Of a stretch of DNA of 7,158 nucleotides, positions 6,304-7,158 are shown piece after piece. A model generated the notes under the pieces. It made no database searches and had not been told where the DNA came from. It saw nothing but the letters and a program-made list of their open reading frames with translations. The translations under genes and the position numbers were made by a program. This stretch comes from Candidatus Nanopelagicales bacterium (GTDB taxonomy: Bacteria; Actinomycetota; Actinomycetes; S36-B12). Position 1 is the stretch's first letter; the number at the start of each line of letters is the position of its first letter. The DNA lies in contig JAGYOB010000015.1 in NCBI GenBank assembly GCA_018399515.1, positions 1 to 7,158 on the forward strand. The letters run 5' to 3'.

Positions 6304-6811
6304 TGCGGCGACCACCACCCGTCGCGGCCTCGTGATCACCGCTTCAACCCGCGCCGCTGCCGGTTCCTGGCCCGATCGATCCGGGCCCATCCTGCGCGAC
6401 GGGCTGATCGAACTCGGTGCGATGTTCGGGCTGGTCGTGGACGGCCCGGTCGTGGTGGCCGACGGCGATCCCGTGGGTGACGCGTTGCGGGACGCACTGC
6501 GGGCGGGTTACGACCTCATCGTCACCACCGGAGGCACGGGACTGTCCCCGACCGATGCGACCCCCCAGCAGACGGCGGCGGTCCTCGATCTCGATATTCC
6601 CGGCATCGCCGAGGCGATCCGCGCGGTCGGTGTTGCCGGCGGCATACCCACCGCCGCGCTCTCCCGCGGGTTAGCCGGATTGGCGGGCAGGAGCCTGGTG
6701 ATCAACCTGCCCGGCTCACCGGGAGGAGTTCGCGACGGGCTGGCGGCACTCGCACCGATCCTGGAACACGCCCTCGACCAGATCGCCGGCTCAGATCATG
6801 CTCGCCCCTGA
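6266..6811 (+). CDS. MogA/MoaB-family molybdopterin-binding protein
   Basis: This protein (181 residues from ATG 6266) has the MogA/MoaB fold. Members bind molybdopterin and, in the MogA role, adenylylate it with ATP so that MoeA can insert molybdate. Visible features are GLVITAS (21-27), the molybdopterin-binding VTTGGTGLSPTDATPQQT segment (86-103), the IPGIAEAIR region (111-119), LSRGLAG (132-138) and LVINLPGSPGGVRDGL (144-159). MogA and MoaB cannot be told apart by eye, so no symbol is given. The start is uncertain. ATG 6266 has a GGAGG nine bases upstream and overlaps coxE by 38 nt. GTG 6293 would remove nine residues outside the fold and overlap by 11 nt. As last gene of the coxG operon it links cofactor synthesis with hydroxylase maturation. 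Confidence 0.88.
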   Translation: MRSPGRCADVSDDAATTTRRGLVITASTRAAAGSWPDRSGPILRDGLIELGAMFGLVVDGPVVVADGDPVGDALRDALRAGYDLIVTTGGTGLSPTDATPQQTAAVLDLDIPGIAEAIRAVGVAGGIPTAALSRGLAGLAGRSLVINLPGSPGGVRDGLAALAPILEHALDQIAGSDHARP

Positions 6812-6848
6812 CGCGCTGCCCGCCCCGAAGACACGGCTACGCAGCGAC

Positions 6849-6854
6849 TACCCT
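6849..6854 (+). promoter_or_regulatory. Possible -10 element for leaderless kgd
   Basis: TACCCT fits the actinobacterial TANNNT -10 pattern. It ends eight bases before GTG 6863, so transcription starting there would give an mRNA with the start codon at or within two bases of its 5' end. No -35 element or ribosome binding site is visible between the mogA/moaB stop (6811) and kgd, and no terminator hairpin is seen in that gap either. Confidence 0.3.
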
Positions 6855-6862
6855 TGACTTCT

Positions 6863-7158
6863 GTGACTTCCTCGGCCACCAACCCCTCCACTCCCCCCGG
6901 CAGTTCCGCCGCCGATGCCGCCAGTGGCTTCGGCGCCAATGAATGGCTCGTCGACGAGCTCTACCAGGCGTACCTGACCGATAAGTCCAGCGTGGACCCG
7001 GCCTGGTGGGACTTCTTCGCCGATTACACCCCCAGCGAGGCCAGCGCCACCCGCGTCGGATCCCCGCTCCCGAAACCGCCGACACCGGCACCTTCCACTC
7101 CACCAACCACCCCTGCTGCAACGCCTGCTGCAACTCCTGCTGCAACTCCTGCTGCAAC
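6863..7158 (+). CDS. kgd: N-terminus of multifunctional 2-oxoglutarate decarboxylase/dehydrogenase Kgd (cut by right edge)
   Basis: Only the first 98 codons and two bases of this large gene are present. The segment FGANEWLVDELYQAYL (23-38) followed by SSVDPAWWDFFADYTP (42-57) matches the N-terminal domain of actinobacterial Kgd (SucA/OdhA-like). That enzyme fuses an E2-type acyltransferase domain to the thiamine-diphosphate E1 domain of the TCA-cycle 2-oxoglutarate dehydrogenase complex. A Pro/Thr/Ala linker starts at about residue 68 and passes into PAAT repeats at 84 onward; E2-like proteins often have such flexible linkers before the catalytic domain. GTG 6863 is chosen because of the TACCCT element upstream; TTG 6854, in the same frame, would add three residues. 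Neither has a Shine-Dalgarno sequence. A gap of about 50 bases and a likely own promoter make it probably separate from the Moco operon. Confidence 0.9.
   Translation, partial: MTSSATNPSTPPGSSAADAASGFGANEWLVDELYQAYLTDKSSVDPAWWDFFADYTPSEASATRVGSPLPKPPTPAPSTPPTTPAATPAATPAATPAA
7112..7158 (+). repeat. 12-bp in-frame tandem repeat (PAAT) in the kgd linker
   Basis: The unit CCTGCTGCAACT is present in four consecutive copies to the window edge. The first differs by one synonymous base (ACG for ACT) and the last is cut after 11 bases. Each unit encodes Pro-Ala-Ala-Thr. Because the unit is a multiple of three, gain or loss of copies would keep the kgd frame. The true copy number lies beyond the window. 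Confidence 0.9.

Noticed and set aside
5458..6390. 310-codon open frame antisense to coxE on the minus strand
   Set aside because: It lies opposite the intact VWA domain of CoxE, shows no recognisable domain, and is explained by GC-rich codon bias.
6854..6859. TTGACT resembling a -35 promoter element
   Set aside because: No -10-like hexamer lies 16-18 bases downstream, and the bases fall at the kgd start, so it is probably coincidental.
7112..7158. CRISPR-like or intergenic repeat at the right edge
   Set aside because: The 12-bp units are directly adjacent with no spacers and are in frame within kgd, so they are a coding repeat.

Overview
This window comes from a GC-rich actinobacterial chromosome (Actinomycetota). 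The evidence is strong codon bias, frequent GTG starts, few clear Shine-Dalgarno sequences, tight gene packing, and the start of a fused actinobacterial 2-oxoglutarate decarboxylase (Kgd) at the right edge. The genus cannot be told from this sequence. No tRNA, rRNA, CRISPR array, IS element or transposase is visible.

Nearly the whole window (30-6811) is a molybdenum-hydroxylase maturation and molybdenum-cofactor (Moco) island. Left block, minus strand: xdhC (569-1690) is followed by mocA (30-572) with a 4-nt overlap. A further minus-strand gene appears to begin at position 8 and run off the left edge. A 59-bp divergent region (1691-1749) separates this block from the plus-strand pair moaE (1750-2184) and moaA (2181-3188), which overlap in an ATGA. 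The small moaD gene (3200-3466) lies on the minus strand. It converges with moaA, leaving an 11-bp gap, and diverges from the next operon. That operon runs on the plus strand: coxG (3518-4171), coxD (4188-5075), coxE (5068-6303) and a MogA/MoaB-family gene (about 6266-6811). Its genes lie 16 bp apart or overlap. After 42 to 51 bp, depending on which start is used, the kgd gene starts and is cut by the right edge inside a 12-bp coding repeat.

The genes fit one pathway. MoaA starts Moco synthesis from GTP. MoaD and MoaE form molybdopterin (MPT) synthase. The MogA/MoaB protein would adenylylate MPT before molybdate insertion. MocA would add CMP to give the cytosine dinucleotide cofactor used by the xanthine dehydrogenase/CO dehydrogenase family. 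XdhC, CoxD and CoxE would load and sulfurate the active site of such an enzyme, and CoxG would link it to the membrane. The hydroxylase subunits themselves (CoxL/M/S-like) are not in the window, nor are moaC, moeA, moeB or a molybdate transporter. The enzyme being served is therefore inferred, with aerobic CO dehydrogenase or a close relative as the best guess.

No clearly unprecedented system is seen. The points most worth following are the missing catalytic partner, the strand-flipped moaD with its divergent promoter to coxG, the tail-anchored CoxG, and the Kgd linker repeat.
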